This document shows, piece by piece, positions 10,331 to 21,800 of a stretch of DNA of 64,000 nt. Each line of letters starts with the position of its first letter. Within the stretch, counting starts at the first letter, position 1. Origin of the DNA: Dromaius novaehollandiae (Eukaryota; Chordata; Aves; Casuariiformes; Dromaiidae); contig NC_088113.1 of NCBI RefSeq assembly GCF_036370855.1, positions 21,348,501 through 21,412,500 of the forward strand, in the 5' to 3' direction. The notes below the pieces were generated by a model. It was not told the DNA's origin. It ran no database searches and saw only the letters and a list, made by a program, of their open reading frames with translations. The position numbers and the translations under genes were made by a program.

Positions 10331-11559
10331 CTCTCTCCCCCCACGTTTCCCTGCACCTCTGTCGCAGCCTGGGCAGCCGCCGGGAAATTGCAGCGGTGTC
10401 ACCTCTTCTCGCCGCCGTTGTGGTCACGGCCAGACGAGGAGCCGGGATGCGGCGCCGGGGGCTGCACCCAGCACCGCGCTGCCTGGGACCGGACGCACCG
10501 GTTTCCCGCATCCCCGGACGCCTCATCCGCGACCCCCCCCACCAGCAGACCTCAAAGCCTGGCAGAGGCTTCCAGCCCCCCGGACTGACCCCTGCACGCC
10601 ACAGGCCCCTCCAGCCGCCCCGTATCCAGGCCCCGACACGGCAGTGCCGGTTAAAGCCTCTCCCAGGAGCCCCCGTCCCGGCGTGCAGACGGCAGCAGGA
10701 CACGCTCTCCCGCGGGGCCGCTCCAACAGCCCATCGCCCTCCGAGCTGACCGCCCCGCCCGTTTCTCACTCAAAACCGCCTGGCTCCGAGCCCTCGCGCC
10801 AGGCGAGCGTGGCAAGACATAAATCACGGCTCGACAGCTCTTCTGATCGCGCCGTCACACTCCGCCGTGCAACGAAGGGCAGCGAGATGCCGCTGCCCAC
10901 CAGCTGCCCCGCGGAGCCGGCCCTCCCCGAGCGGCCGCCGCGCAAAGGGCCCGGCCGGAGGCTGCGTCCCGCTGCCCCGCACCGCAGCGGGCACCGGGGA
11001 ACCCTGCTCCACGCCCGGTCTAGGAAGGTTTTCACAGCTCCCAGTATCCAAGATCTTTCCCCACCTCCCAGCACCGGCACTGCCTCATATTTCACAGGGC
11101 GCCGCTGGCACCCAGCCGCCTCCGGGGCGGGCCGGGCCGGGGAACGCGCGCTCTCCATGCGCCTGCCAAAGGCTCCTAAATGAACCAGACAGAGCGGCCT
11201 GGCTCTCACCGCCTCGGTGAGCAGCACGTTCACCATCTCCTCCAGCCGCTCAGCTTGCGGCGGGTGCCGCTCCGTCGCCTGGGGCTCGGCCCCCTCCCCG
11301 CTCACCCCCCAGGGTTGGCAGCACACCCTCAACCCAAGGGCCAGCAACAGTTGTGCCGCCCTCTGAACTTCAACCCATGGACAAAAAATAACCTGAACAG
11401 GTTAAACGAGAGAACAAATCCTCCAGTCTACAACCTACAAATGCTTTGCTAAGAAAATCTGTTGTTATTAGCTCAACCCTTTAATCCTCCCCCAATTACA
11501 GTAATGACATTCGCCACGGCTGCTAAGACTCATGGCGCCTGTCCTCGTACCTCCGAGGC

Positions 11560-11650
11560 TTTTCTGTGCTGCTAAACAGCAGAGCAAAAATGAGCTGGCC
11601 TGCAGCAGCAGCACATTAAGCTGAATAATTATCCTAATTAATAACAGAGG
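11560..11650. promoter_or_regulatory. Candidate conserved element with paired TAATTA-type sites
   Basis: Here AATAATTATCC and CCTAATTAATAAC stand side by side (about 11624-11645), after a CAGCAGCAG-containing stretch. Clustered homeodomain cores in otherwise GC-rich sequence are typical of developmental enhancers. The function is inferred only. Confidence 0.35.
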
Positions 11651-14566
11651 ACCCAAGCGGGCTCCGGCCCGTCCCAGTGACCACACCGGAGGAACCGGCT
11701 CCCCGCAGCGGGACCGCGCGGTCTCCACGCAGCTGTGGCGTTCCCACGCGCTGCAGAGGGTCTCCAGGCTGTTCCACCGCAGCCGGGAGCGGAACGAAGC
11801 AGCCTCCTTGCCCCAGGTACCGGTCTGTTTTGGGGAAACTCAGCTTCCCGTGTCCCAGACAGATTGCAACTTCTTGGTCATCACCCTATTTCAGGGCATC
11901 TCCTTCCCCTCATGAAATTTTACTATTTAGCTGCTCAAAGAATGGAGTAGGCAGTTGTTCGGGCACAAGCACCAAGAGTGGTAACGCAAACCCAGGTACC
12001 AGCCCTGGATGTGAACAGCCCTTCGAACACAGCGGGCGAAGAAAGCAGGAGGGAGGCTCTGAACTTCCCTTTGTGCGCGGGGTGGTGACTAGGTAGCGAA
12101 TATTCAGGACCCTCATGCAACACTGACTCCCCAACGTGCATCAGTCCTTAGGGACACTGGATGTTTGTTTTCTTGACTTACCAGGGTTTTGTTCAAGATA
12201 ACAGATTTCCACATGTCCCAAACAGGGCAAGGAGCTGCTTTCAGTCCCTTCTCTATATAGGGACCACCAGATAGAGGATCATAACTTCTGTGCAGTAGGG
12301 TTCCTCCTTTCTGAAATACTTTGGAGATTAGGAGAAAAGAATAATTCATCTGTGTTATAAAAGCCTGACTTGCAATAACAAGCTCTGTGCTAATTCCTCA
12401 GCAACATCTGGAGCATCCTTATCTATCAAAGGAGAGACACAAAGATTGCGTTGTGCACAGGTAAAGCATTGGCATTTTAGCTTTTTATAATCCCCTCAGA
12501 TATTTCCTTCAGCTCAGGAAGAAAAAACAAAAGTGAAAAAAATCTGCCAAAATGCATTCCTCCTTCCAAGCCAAGTCTGCCCCGTGCGTAAGCTGGCGTT
12601 GCAATCAGGCCTGCCTGTCATTCCTGAAGAGAGTCCCTGGGATGGTCCGTCTGGCCAGATAATGAAGCAGCCAGTTAACAGATCGGCACATGGAGCAAGG
12701 ATTATCCCTCCGGAGGGCTCAGGCTGTGGAAACCGCACGACGGAGCGCAACGGGCAGGGCCACGCTCCGCTAACCCGGCCACGACCTTGCAGGAACCACG
12801 AGGAGCACGGTGGGAGCTGGCATCACACATCCCCGCTCCGGAGGCTGGCCTGGCTCCTGGCAGAAGCCCGTGCTCCCTCAGGGCCTTCTCTGACTCACGC
12901 CACACTGCAGTACAGGCCTCCAGGTACTCCTGCTGCAGCCCTAACTAGAAAGGGGACAGCGGTTTTCACCGCAGCTGCCCCACGCTCCAACCACACCTCT
13001 GCACCCAATGCCGCTAGGCACAGAGAACATTTGCAGTGACACCCAAGCTGAAGCCCCAATCTCCTGTTATCCCCATTCCAAACAGGAACTCTTCTCTGGA
13101 CTCTGGGAAAAGCACCACGTACTGAAGCTGCAAGCCTCCAGCAGAACAACGCCAGAAGGTCCTTTTGCACCGTCCTGAGAGTCCAGCAAACCACCACGTC
13201 GCAGCATTTCCATGAACCTTTCCCTGAACAGAGCGTCTGATCTCCTTCACCCGCTCTCCCTTGACATGAATATTCACGGTAAGACTTTACTGACACAAAC
13301 TACTGTGGAAACAACTGATATCAAGCAAATGAAGAAACTTCAGAAGAAAAATACCTCATTAACACCCAGAACAGGGTTGTTAAAGCTCAGGCCTAATTTC
13401 TCGCACCAAGTACCTGCTCTAAGAGTTACTTTCATCCTGACAGAATAAGCAGTACCTGCACATAATCACAGGGTAGGGTATGCACCACCAATGCTTCAAT
13501 ACCAGTTCTTTCAGGGAACTATCTAGAGACCTACAGGATTCGGTGAAGCGCTTTGAAGAGCTAACAAATTACAAAAGGAAAAAAAGAACAATCAAAGAAA
13601 GGCTGTCTTAAAAACAAGCGCATGCATTACAAGCAGTCTAAGCTTCCTCTAAAAGCTTTTGCTCCTGGAAAGCTGGCAGTCCAGCCATTACAGCAGGGAA
13701 TTATTTTCAATCCAGAGTCTCCATATTTAGTAACTCAGCTAAAACAACTGGAATGGAAAACATTAAATGAAAAGAGAAATTTACTTTCTGAAAGCAAAAC
13801 TCTAGCCTACGCAGTAAGATGGGACAGATATTTTTATTCCTGCCGGAAACACAGCTGAAAGTCTTCCCCACAACAAGAGCTAAGCTCAGAGGTGTGGTGC
13901 TGCATGGTACACCTTGCACCGTTCCCACAATTGCCTACAGACGTGACCACGCATATGCTAATGTATATGCAGCAACTTGAGCGAAATCAGACTAAAGAAT
14001 GGACATTTAAGAACTTAGTGCTGCACTTGATAAGCTTAAATTGCTCTTTTCAAGAACACCCCCACTATTTTCCCCCCTTTTCACAGACATGTGGCCCCCG
14101 CTTTTCAGCCAAACTCATTCACATCCATTAAGTTCCTCCTTCCATTCTGTCTCAAAATTCCCTCCCTATATTTCCTCCCTTTCTCCTCTGCTTTTTAAAT
14201 GCAAGTACATGATAAAACAAGGACCACCAGACCAGCATTGAACATAAATTCATAGTCTGTGGTGTGGAAAGGGAAGAATTCAAAGGTTCAACTAAAGCCA
14301 AAAAACTAAACCCATCTCCAACAGAAGAAAACAAAATCTTTTTAAGAGTTGAAAATAGAATGAAAAATGAAGAAAGAAATGAGGAATTCAGAAAGTTCTG
14401 CACCAAAAATGTATTTTTGCAGCTTTTTGTAGCTGCTGAAACGATGACTTCCATGTTGATCCCCTGAATAATGGCATTTGATACCACCCAGGCTAGCAGT
14501 GCCTACTGAAGTCATGATTGAAGGAAGCCTTTAAGCTTCCCTGACAAGGCATTTTTCTCAGAGATT

Positions 14567-14590
14567 AAAAAAAAAAAAAAAAAAAAAAAA
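14567..14590 (+). repeat. Poly(A) run, 24 bp
   Basis: An uninterrupted A24 run follows ordinary unique sequence. No target-site duplication or recognisable retro-element was seen upstream of it. Confidence 0.95.
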
Positions 14591-15574
14591 TGCTGCCAGC
14601 AAGAAAATCTCTCTAAATTAGGCAAGGCCCAAGCTTGCTGGAGCTGCAATGTTTTGTGATGATAGTCATTAACTTAAGCAGAAGAAAAAGGGATGAAGGA
14701 AAATATTCTCAGCTACTTCTTGTCCCAGTGAGGAGTCACTGTTCAGGGAAGTGGCAGGGTTTGGTGGGCTCACGTCCAAAGTTACACTACAAGTGCAGAA
14801 GGGCAACAGAAAAATGAGCTATCATCTGCTTCATTGCAATCAAAAGTCAGAGGCAATTCACTTGGTCCTTCTGCAACTCCCACAGTGCACCTGGAAAAGG
14901 CTGTATTACTGGGGTTTTCCCTTTTCTAGTGGTGAACTCATTGCTACTATTAAAAGCCAGAATCAGAAGAACACCACTGAATCAGAACGCTGTTCTGCAA
15001 AACAACTACAGCCAAGGCCTAAAGCAGACTGAGAAAGGAAGAGAAGTCAAGGAAGTGTGGGTGTTTTATTGATTACTTACCTTCCCCTTTAGTTTTGTAT
15101 CTGAGTGTAACCTGGACTCAAACATCAAACATCCCCTTAAGGAGGCGTAACAGCCTGAACAGCCTCACACAAAACATGCCTTTGATTCTGACTCATCTTT
15201 GGGAATATTTAGTAGGAATGGCTAATGGTTAAAATTCCTGGTTTGCCCTCTGCCAGAGGCTGCCAACCCCCTGAAGAGCCGTTGAACTGGACACATACCA
15301 ACTCTTCAGCCTCCCAAGTTTACATCAGTGGAATGGGTTGTACACTTTCATTCACGTAAGAGGCTGGAGTAACATGCTAACAATCTCTTGAGATATCTGG
15401 GCTTCCTCTTTACTGTTCCTCTGAGGGGTATGCTGTCACATCATTTCATGCCCTGATCACAGGAGTTTGACTTGCAAAGAAAGAAAGAAAAAGATCTTGA
15501 GCTGCCCTACTGCAAGGCATGCATCTGTAATCTCCCTCACATCGGACTACTTAAATAACAAACGAGAAATTAAA

Positions 15575-15734
15575 AAAACCCAAAACTATCTTTAATATCG
15601 CCAAAATCCTATTTAGAAGTGGTTTCATAGAAACGTCACTTCTATCGTGCAATCAAGGTTGGAAGAGGTCAGCTGAAGGAAAGAGAACCCAGAAACTGTT
15701 CTCGGGGGAGGCACAGAATTCAACTCCAGAGTCC
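15575..15734 (-). other. CTNNBL1: CTNNBL1 3' untranslated region (proximal form)
   Basis: The region lies between the stop codon and the presumed cleavage site some 15-20 nt past ATTAAA. The exact end is inferred. A short segment near 15625-15680 vaguely resembles the tail of an avian CR1 element but is too brief to call. Confidence 0.5.
15591..15596 (-). terminator. CTNNBL1: Probable CTNNBL1 polyadenylation signal (ATTAAA)
   Basis: On the minus strand ATTAAA lies about 140 nt after the CTNNBL1 stop codon. It is followed by GTTTTGGGTTTTTTT, a U/GU-rich downstream element, within 30 nt. This gives a short 3' UTR, as recalled for the human transcript. A canonical AATAAA at 15070-15065 is a possible distal alternative. 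Confidence 0.55.
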
Positions 15735-15823
15735 TCAGAAATTCTCCAGCAGGTCCAAGATTCGTTTCTGCTCACTCTCCCGGAACTCCTGGTTCTTCCC
15801 ATCCCCGATGTTCTCTGCATACT
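15735..15823 (-). CDS. CTNNBL1: CTNNBL1 exon 16 (terminal coding part)
   Basis: It completes a split Glu and encodes the C-terminus (human residues 535-563): EYAENIGDGKNQEF, then RESEQKRILDLLENF and TGA at 15737-15735. Recalled human reads GRSPEF and RENEQKRILGLLENF. The acceptor is CCTGCAG, ending at 15824. Its pyrimidine tract is a TTTC microsatellite (see findings). Confidence 0.97.
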
Positions 15824-18800
15824 CTGCAGGGGAAAAAAAAAAAGAAAGAAAGAAAGAAAAAGCAGGTTTTGAGTAAGATACTAATGAAAGTGGGCAATTT
15901 CTGTTGCAGGAATATCACTGGAGAATCTAAATCTATGTCCACTGCAAACAACTGAATGGGAATTTATGTAAGGAGCATTGATGGGTTTTTCCCCCCTCCC
16001 CGGGGTTAAAGCTTTGCATGTTAAACATCTACTGACCCCTCATTAAAAGCTTTTGTAGGGAAGAGAGACTTTAAAAGGAACATGCTGTTCTCTCATTAAA
16101 CAGCACAACAAATATAAGCAGACGCTAGCACTTTGAGACGGAATGCATTCTCCAGAGTCTGACCATTTAGAAAGTGACAATTTAAGCATTCCTCCCACTT
16201 CTCTTATTACTGGAAAGGAGGAGCCCGCTGACAGTTATTTAAACTGGACAGTCATATCACCAGCCTCTTTCAACCTAAGAAAGAAACAGTCCTGGACACC
16301 ACAGGCTTTTCAGATTCCTTTTAATATGGAATATCATCAAGGAAGGTCAAACAGGTGCTGTTACACATTTGTTAATAATAATAAATATTAAAAACCAGTC
16401 CTCCTTTAACTCATTTGCTTTCCAGGCAACCTGGATAAGGACTTTTGTACAATTTGTCAAGAGGAGACCAATTCCCCAATCTATGAGTGCTTAACCCACA
16501 TGGAAGAAAAAAACGCTAGTTTAGAGTTAACTACAAAGCAAGCTTCTTGTGTTCGGGTAGATAATACTGGACCCCAATCCAGCGCTTGCCTATCCCCGTA
16601 CATGACCAAACACTGTAGAACAGCAACTTCCCCTGCAGCTAGCTACTTCCTGACATTCATTTAAAGCAGGCAGCTCTCACTCCCTTACCTGCTCTCTCCT
16701 TCCTGCCACCAAAACCTGCATATTCAAAACCGGTTTAAAAAGAAAAAATGAAGAGCAGGTTTTGAGCTGCAAAAGGACGTGAACAAATCTCAGTAAATCA
16801 CAAGCAGACTGCCTGGTTAGGCAGCGTTTTCCAGCCTCCACCTCCTCTCATTCTTTCCCTTTTTCTTAAACAAACAGAACAGCTTTTATTCAGCATCTGA
16901 ATGGTAAGTTGCTGTAGAAAATGTGCTTTAATATTTATACGTTCAGCACTGCTACATGCTTCTGAGCTCCATCAAAGCCTTTATCGTAAGAGCATTGAAA
17001 AGAGTGCGGACAAGGAGAAGTTCGCTGATGTGGGAGTCTTCCCTCATGTGTGCACTCCCCCCCATGTACAAAAAGAAGAGTTCTTTGCCAAGGCCTCTGG
17101 GAGAAATCCTTTTAATATTTATAAACTGCTACTGTAGCTGTAACAAGAGAAGGCGGGTAGCTCTAAGGTTTGCTGCAAGTGAATCTGACGACCTCTCAGT
17201 CCTGGGAGGAGAGGGCCAAGCACAGGGAACCCTCTTCCTCAGATGGAGGGAAAACACTCCATCACAGCGTAACAAAGAGAGCAGCAAGCTAATGGATTTG
17301 ATATTGTTCTAGCTGCTCCGAGCTCACGCGCTGAACATCCAGTGAGTTATCTACGTACTGCTAATGGAGGAAAGGCAGGGCCCCAGCAGCCCAGGCCTCA
17401 CCTCTGCTGTGAAGCTCTCCATCACGTATTTGCATGATTTAGCGAAGGGCTTTATCGCAGCGTCAGTGGGATCCTAACCCGGTATCTACCTCGTGGGAGA
17501 TAAAATCCCGTGCAGAAGAGAGAGGGTTACTTTCCCAGGAAAAAGTGCCCGCTAAGGAGAGCGTTCAGCTCCGGTTCTCCTGTCACCTCCTGGCAGTATC
17601 AGAGAGCTTTCTGTCGAACAGCCTTGCTCCCTCGGGGAGGCACGACGAAGGAGCCAGCTCGGTCCCCAAACAAGCCCTTTCCGCGTGCCGTGTTAGAGCA
17701 AGTGCCTCTGAAACAGAAGCAGCATCTGCAATTGCCTTTGTTTATCGCAGCCCGAAGGCAACACTTTCCTGACTACCACTACATCCCGACAGCTCAGAAA
17801 CCCAGGTGACAGCAGGGACTTCATCTTTCGGTTTACTACCAGGTAGCACAGAGCCGGGACAGCACCAAGGGGCCTGGATCCCCCGACTTCAGGCAGGGAG
17901 CTCCGGGTGCTTCTCTGCGGCGTGGCAGAAGCCACAGCACAGAAGGCAGCAGGGCTGTGGCCCAGCGAAGGTTTTTGCTTTAAGGACTGTGAAAGCATTT
18001 GAACATAAAAAAGGGAAACTGTGGAGTGCCACTAATGACACTGCCCTTCTGTTGCCTCAGTGAGACCACTCAGACAAAAGCAAGCAACAAATTCTTCAAA
18101 TCTTTTCCAAAAGCTCAGCACTTTCTTTCTAAATATTTAGGTTTCATAAGACTAAAATCCCAGTGATTCCCTACCACTGTTTACTGGGTTACCAACAGCT
18201 GTTAATGCTAATTTGAAGAGACCAGATTAAACCTCCTGAATCAGGCTTAAAAGAAAAAATCACCACTCACTGAGGTTTTATGTATTTACTTTTTCATTTA
18301 AACTTAAAAAAAATAAAATTTTAAATAAATAAAAATGTTAAATTTTTTATTCCACCACTTCAGTGAGATAGCAAAATTCAAAAGTAAACTGCCTGTTTGC
18401 CAAGAGTTAAACAGAGCTTACTCATTTCTGTAGCTACACAAAGGGAAAGGACCCAAGATTGGTTTCTGCTTCATTAGACAAAATACAATGGTTACAGAAC
18501 AGTCAAAATCAATAGGGAAATATTGAAGCTTATAACGGATACTGGAAACTATAAAGCCTGCACGTACTGAGGAACTAACTATAGGCCAAATTTAGCATAG
18601 TCCTTAAGCATCTACCTTTTCCTTTTGATTACACGTGTACCAGCTTTGTTTTTAACATTGAATACGTATTCCACCTTCCACATCCCTGAAGCTCCCGTTA
18701 CCTTCACTGAAACCAGGTGTTTAACCAGACATTGCACATCAGTACTTTGGATATAGACCTCTGCACCTTAACTCCTACATGGCTCCTCTGACAACAGCTC

Positions 18801-21800
18801 TCCAGGACATTTCAAACTGAGTGTTATCAGTGTTTGGGGAGAACGTGAGCAATGGGGAGAAGGTACAAATGACAAGTCTCTCTCTAGATCGGTAACGAAC
18901 AGCATGCTATCCCGTTTCAGGGCCAAGTATCCCAATTTATAGAGGCTTGTGCCTCACTCCATTCTCAATGAGAGAGATGGAGACCAAGAACGGCGTCAAG
19001 ACACAGATAGCATCTCCTGCTATGAAGATCAGCTTCCATCCCCAAAACATCCTCCCAGCCAAGGTAAGTGCCATCCAGTCATTTTATTCCAAAGAATAAA
19101 CTAACCATCCTATTGTAAGCAATGCTTGATCTTCAAGAGAAAAACTGTTGGAGGACTGGTCAGCCTGCAGAAGTGTATTTAATGAGCCTTCAGTTATTTC
19201 CTGCCCACTCCTCCCTCTTGAAAGTACTACCACAAGAAAACAGGCCTGCTGCCTCACTTGCATCATAAGTAATTCTTAGCAACCCCAAGGGATCCATCAG
19301 CTGTCAGGTTGCCAGAGAAACATGGAGAATATGTAGGCCATAAAAATCAAACTAAAAACCAAGCACCTAATTAGTATGCAAAAATAGAAAATAAAAACTG
19401 AAGAAGAGCAAAACACTGAATGAAAAGCAAAAATAAACCAGCCCTCATCTATTCTGAGAGCAAGTTGAAAACTGGCCTGGAAATGTTTCAGCCAAGCCTC
19501 AAGGGATACCAATACAGTACCAGACTCTCAGTCATTTGGAATAGAGTCCTGCATTCCATATGGCAATTAACTTCTCAGAAATCCCCCATCGGACCTCCAG
19601 TCTCTCTGGGTGGCCCACTTTCAGGGTCCACAAGCAAGCCCCGTACTCCAATTGGCAAGCTGTGTTTAACCAACTCACTCCTCTGGAGAGCCAAGTATTT
19701 GTCATGGTGTAACTTCTATTAACTTGGTGAATCTACACCAACAAGACATTTGGACATAGGTGTGTAACTATTGACAAATCTGAATTTCACCAGGAAGGAC
19801 TGCAGACAAGCTGCACGCTATTCCTACTTGCTAGAAGTGTGATCGTTTCACAAGGGTCCACCAACAAATCTATTTCTAGGGTTATTGACACCTATGATGG
19901 CACAAGTCTCTAAAACTGACATGAGAGTTGGGGGAAGAGTTAAAAAGAGAGCCTCAAATGCTGTATCCATCACCTGTATTATCAACATGCCATTTGTGGC
20001 CTCTTTAAGATGACAACACATCAGTTTTGAGACTACTAGGACTGCTGTACAAGTTGTACTTTCTATAAGCAACTTGTAAGATGTTATAATGCCATTAAAA
20101 AGTTTCACAACGCAAGTCATACTGTCTGTAAAAGAAGGAATCATAGGCAATTTTAATGCAACTGCCGCCCAATTCAGCAAGGCAGGGGGTGCAGAAAAAT
20201 CCCTCAGGCACCTGTGGTCCAGATCAAGCTTGGGTATCTAAAAGAGCATGTACCATGCACCAAGTTGGCAATGGACAGTTTGGAGGCAGGAATTGTCAAG
20301 TGCCATAATAAAGAGCAGAAAAAAGATCCTATCCAGTTACACCATTCATTAGCAGGCATTAAACACTGCCTGTAACTGCAGGTAATCTCACACTGTCAGA
20401 AAACTTAATTTCTTCATACCAGCCAGCTTTCTGATCCTGCTCTTCCTTCCTGCATATGGGATGGAAGGAAAAGGAGGATCTGCAAGAAGAAAAACACCTC
20501 CCTTTCCCTCCCAGTGTTGAGCACATCATTCTTATCCCCAAAGAAAGCCTAGAGAAATCCAAACAGCACAACCCAGAGCCCAGTACCCCTACAGATACTT
20601 TCAAGCTTCCTTCCTCTTCAGAAGGGAGAGGGGGATTCCCTGCCCCTCACAGAAAACAGCACAGTCTCCCAGAAGCAGAGATGGCCCCAGAACAACCCAC
20701 TGCTGAACAAGGAAAGGCATCTCCTGTGGATGGCACATTAACAGCTAGTTCTCACAACTTGAAGGGGGCTGCAGAGAGAGTTCCTAGTCCTGCCCTCTCG
20801 TTCCTAAGTTCAATTAGCTGTTTCTGCTGGTGGAGGGCAGGCTACGGATGAGAGCCAGGGCTCAAAAACATTGCTTTAATTCAACACAAGCATTAAAAAT
20901 AACAAGCAGTACTTTAAAAGCGGGATTACGAATCACAACAGCTACATTTTAAAGCTACAGAGGATACTTTAATGCTATAATCCATATTAATCTGACACTA
21001 AGAACAAGACAAATACACCATGGATACTAATATGGTGGAGATGGTAAAGTGCAGGGCCATGTTAATGAAAGATAAATCTCCGCTATTCTTCCGCCTAGCA
21101 TGCATATACACTTCCCTTAAATATTTATTCTAGCCTTAATGTCAGCAGCAAATCTGAGTCAGTCTGTGGCTGATGGTAACATGGAGTGAGCTGGTGTTAC
21201 ATGACATTGCACTGATATCAGACAACAGCAAGTGCCCTAACTCTAAGGTAAAGTACGCCTCTTATAAGGGTGACTTCAGCCCTGCCCAGATCTCAGAATG
21301 TTCCTCAACTACTGCCCAAGATGCTCATGAAGTCAAGAAGAATTACACATGAAGGCTCATGCTGAATAGTGATGACCAAGCTATTCCTGTTAGAGGAAAA
21401 GACTCATGAGTAGGAACACCTCAACTCACCCTTTAAGATGTGTCGAACGATTTTAATGGAGCTGCCTCTCATGTTCAGAATCTGATGGACTCTCTGACGA
21501 ATCTAATCAGGGGACAGGAAAGACAAGAAAGTCATCTTCAATGCAAGAAAACCACGCACAATCCCACTTTCTTCCATTTTCTTGGATGGAAGAGCAGCAA
21601 CCCTAAACACCACAGACCCCAACTCAGTCTTCCTAGTCCACGGTCTACAGCACCCCCTTAGGAGCATTCCAGGAAGGTATGCGGCACCGGTACACCTAAC
21701 AGTGTAACATTCACAGACCCCAGCATATTCATACCAGCGGAGATGCAGAATTCTACATGGGTCAAGAAGTCACCTGCTTGAGGCTGTGCCTTTGGAAGAC

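Larger units (their letters stand above)
9660..11340. promoter_or_regulatory. Orphan CpG island in the intergenic interval
   Basis: Two CpG-dense blocks (about 9660-10225 and 10380-11340) flank an AT-rich core (10225-10330). Long overlapping open frames on both strands are compositional. No VSTM2L or CTNNBL1 coding exon lies here. It could be a promoter of an unannotated non-coding transcript, a bivalent developmental island, or simply GC-rich microchromosomal sequence. Confidence 0.5.
4151..15574. other. Intergenic interval between CTNNBL1 and VSTM2L
   Basis: No recognisable protein-coding exon was found on either strand. The interval holds a palindromic MITE-like element (4981-5088), a MIR relic (about 6105-6200), an orphan CpG island (about 9660-11340), homopolymer runs (G18 at 9692-9709, A24 at 14567-14590) and several AT-rich blocks that may be regulatory. 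GC-rich pockets at about 7380-7660, 7850-7930, 8270-8440 and 9000-9230 are unexplained. The part from about 11.7 to 15.5 kb looks like ordinary unique sequence. Confidence 0.7.

Noticed and set aside
12620..12690. Weak resemblance to a sauropsid repeat (GATGGTCCGTCTGGCC)
   Set aside because: The match is limited to one short word, and the flanks do not follow the recalled consensus.
15065..15070. AATAAA (minus strand) as the main polyadenylation signal
   Set aside because: It is 665 nt beyond the stop. The nearer ATTAAA with a U/GU-rich downstream element fits the short recalled 3' UTR better. It is kept as a possible distal site.
15625..15680. CR1 tail in the CTNNBL1 3' UTR
   Set aside because: Only a few words (TTTCATAGAA, AGGTTGGAAGAGGTC) resemble the CR1 3' tail. 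This is too short to support an insertion.
20456..20851. 131-codon plus-strand frame in CTNNBL1 intron 15
   Set aside because: It looks moderately protein-like (Glu/Lys/Pro/Ser rich) but there is no recognisable family and no clear splice or promoter context. The length is compatible with chance in this window.
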